This document shows, in pieces, positions 40,460-40,975 of a stretch of 40,975 nt of DNA (within the stretch, counting starts at the first letter, position 1; every line of letters starts with the position of its first letter). A program made the translations under genes and the position numbers. The notes below the pieces were generated by a model. That model searched no databases and was not told the DNA's origin. It saw only the letters and a list, made by a program, of their open reading frames with translations. The stretch is taken from NCBI GenBank assembly GCA_964383845.1, contig CAYLIF010000014.1:1-40975 (forward strand). The letters run 5' to 3'. The stretch is from JAAZGD01 sp964383845 (GTDB lineage Bacteria; Bacillota; Clostridia; Peptostreptococcales; Anaerovoracaceae).

Positions 40460-40912
40460 CTAGCCAGAACTAAATTTCCAATTATTTGAGTTAAAGAAGT
40501 TTTTTATATCCATTATGACTTCCTCAACACCATTCCAAGATCCCATATAGTTTTCACAATGGCCGTTACAATCCAAATAATAAAGTCTTTTTTTTGTTTT
40601 TTTCTGGCCACTGGCACATAAATATTTTATTATGTGAGCAATTTCTACTTCTTTGTGACTGATTTTCAGCTGAACTGCATTATATCCCAAAGCATCTTCA
40701 ATCATACTTCTAAGTATTATACCTTGGCTATCTGATAAGTATCCTTTGCCAAATTTACTTAGAATATCTATTGCCTCATCAATACACAAAATAGATTCTT
40801 CAGAGTTCTCTTCGGCTCTAACCCGCACCTCTTCTTTTAAAAATCGTAGAAGGTTTTCTAGATCTTCTTGTCTATTTACAGATAAGTTATTCTCTTTGAT
40901 TTCATTATCCAT
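40460..40912 (-). CDS. Unidentified 150-residue protein
   Basis: I do not recognise this protein. It is soluble and acidic in its first half, predicted mostly helical (residues 10-100, including 'EDLENLLRFLKEEV' and 'ISHKEVEIAHIIKYL'), followed by a short segment with 'KKTKKRLYYLDCNGHCENYMGSWNGV' properties: basic patch, CxxxC (C120 and C124 region) and aromatic residues. No signal peptide or membrane segment. The ATG at 40910-40912 has only a weak ribosome binding site (GAG 6-8 nt upstream). It reads toward ctc on the same strand, but ctc has its own promoter. Confidence 0.55.
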   Translation of the reverse strand: MDNEIKENNLSVNRQEDLENLLRFLKEEVRVRAEENSEESILCIDEAIDILSKFGKGYLSDSQGIILRSMIEDALGYNAVQLKISHKEVEIAHIIKYLCASGQKKTKKRLYYLDCNGHCENYMGSWNGVEEVIMDIKNFFNSNNWKFSSG

Positions 40913-40975
40913 AACAGCTCGATTAAGTCCGTATAATGGTGTAAATTGAAAATTTAAATAAAACGAGCCAAGAAG

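Noticed and set aside
1..40975. Insertion sequences, prophage or integrated element borders
   Set aside because: No transposase, integrase or flanking direct repeats were seen; the single tRNA-Arg has no nearby integrase or duplicated 3' end that I could find by eye.

Overview
The window looks like chromosomal DNA from a low-GC, anaerobic, Gram-positive clostridium (Eubacteriales). The reasons are A+T-rich codon use, strong AGGAGG-type ribosome binding sites with frequent TTG and GTG starts, FabK in place of FabI, single-chain GlyRS, Rex, an NAD-linked trimeric [FeFe]-hydrogenase, and a tad pilus locus without a secretin. I cannot assign a genus.

Left part (1-12.6 kb, all minus strand). A tad (type IVb pilus) locus reads tadA, tadB, tadC, a 51-residue Flp-like pilin, TadE-like, DUF5702-like, a TadE-like protein with two C-terminal zinc-finger-like modules, and a DUF6382-like protein. 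Upstream, in the same orientation, lies a phosphate module: two near-duplicate Na+/phosphate symporters with PhoU tails, then a PhoP/PhoB-type regulator and a PhoR-type kinase. A three-hexamer Pho box precedes it. A TadZ/CpaE-like ATPase sits on the far side of the phosphate genes.

Fatty-acid operon (12.65-19.6 kb, minus). The order is fabH-fabK-fabD-fabG-fabF-fabZ, followed by an unusual last gene: a FabT-type MarR repressor fused in frame to an FMN-dependent FabK/nitronate-monooxygenase-like enzyme with a four-Cys cluster. This is the most novel single gene in the window. The fabH promoter carries two TTTGATA motifs that resemble FabT half-sites. No acyl carrier protein or acetyl-CoA carboxylase genes are present.

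Housekeeping run (19.66-27.2 kb, minus). ridA, a tryptophanase-type lyase, phoH, ybeY, cdd, era, recO, a DUF4342 protein and glyS follow one another, ending at an intrinsic terminator. A plus-strand tRNA-Arg(UCG) lies at 27.5 kb with its own promoter and a bidirectional terminator. Next on the minus strand are a small TM1266-like (hydrogenase-associated ACT-like) protein, a DUF2769-like Cys-rich protein and a PAS-GGDEF-HD-GYP protein.

Hydrogen/redox locus (30.2-39.7 kb, plus). A LysR regulator precedes rex, which has its own Rex operator. Then come hydC-hydB-hydA (electron-bifurcating-type [FeFe]-hydrogenase), an intergenic array of 73-bp hairpin repeats, a sensory group-C-type [FeFe]-hydrogenase with a PAS domain, and a SpoIIE/PP2C-type phosphatase with an uncharacterised C-terminal domain. 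Together they look like a unit that makes or consumes H2, senses NADH/NAD+ through Rex, and senses H2 through the sensory hydrogenase, signalling by dephosphorylation. The hydEFG maturation genes are not here. The window ends with the minus-strand L25/Ctc gene and an unidentified gene.
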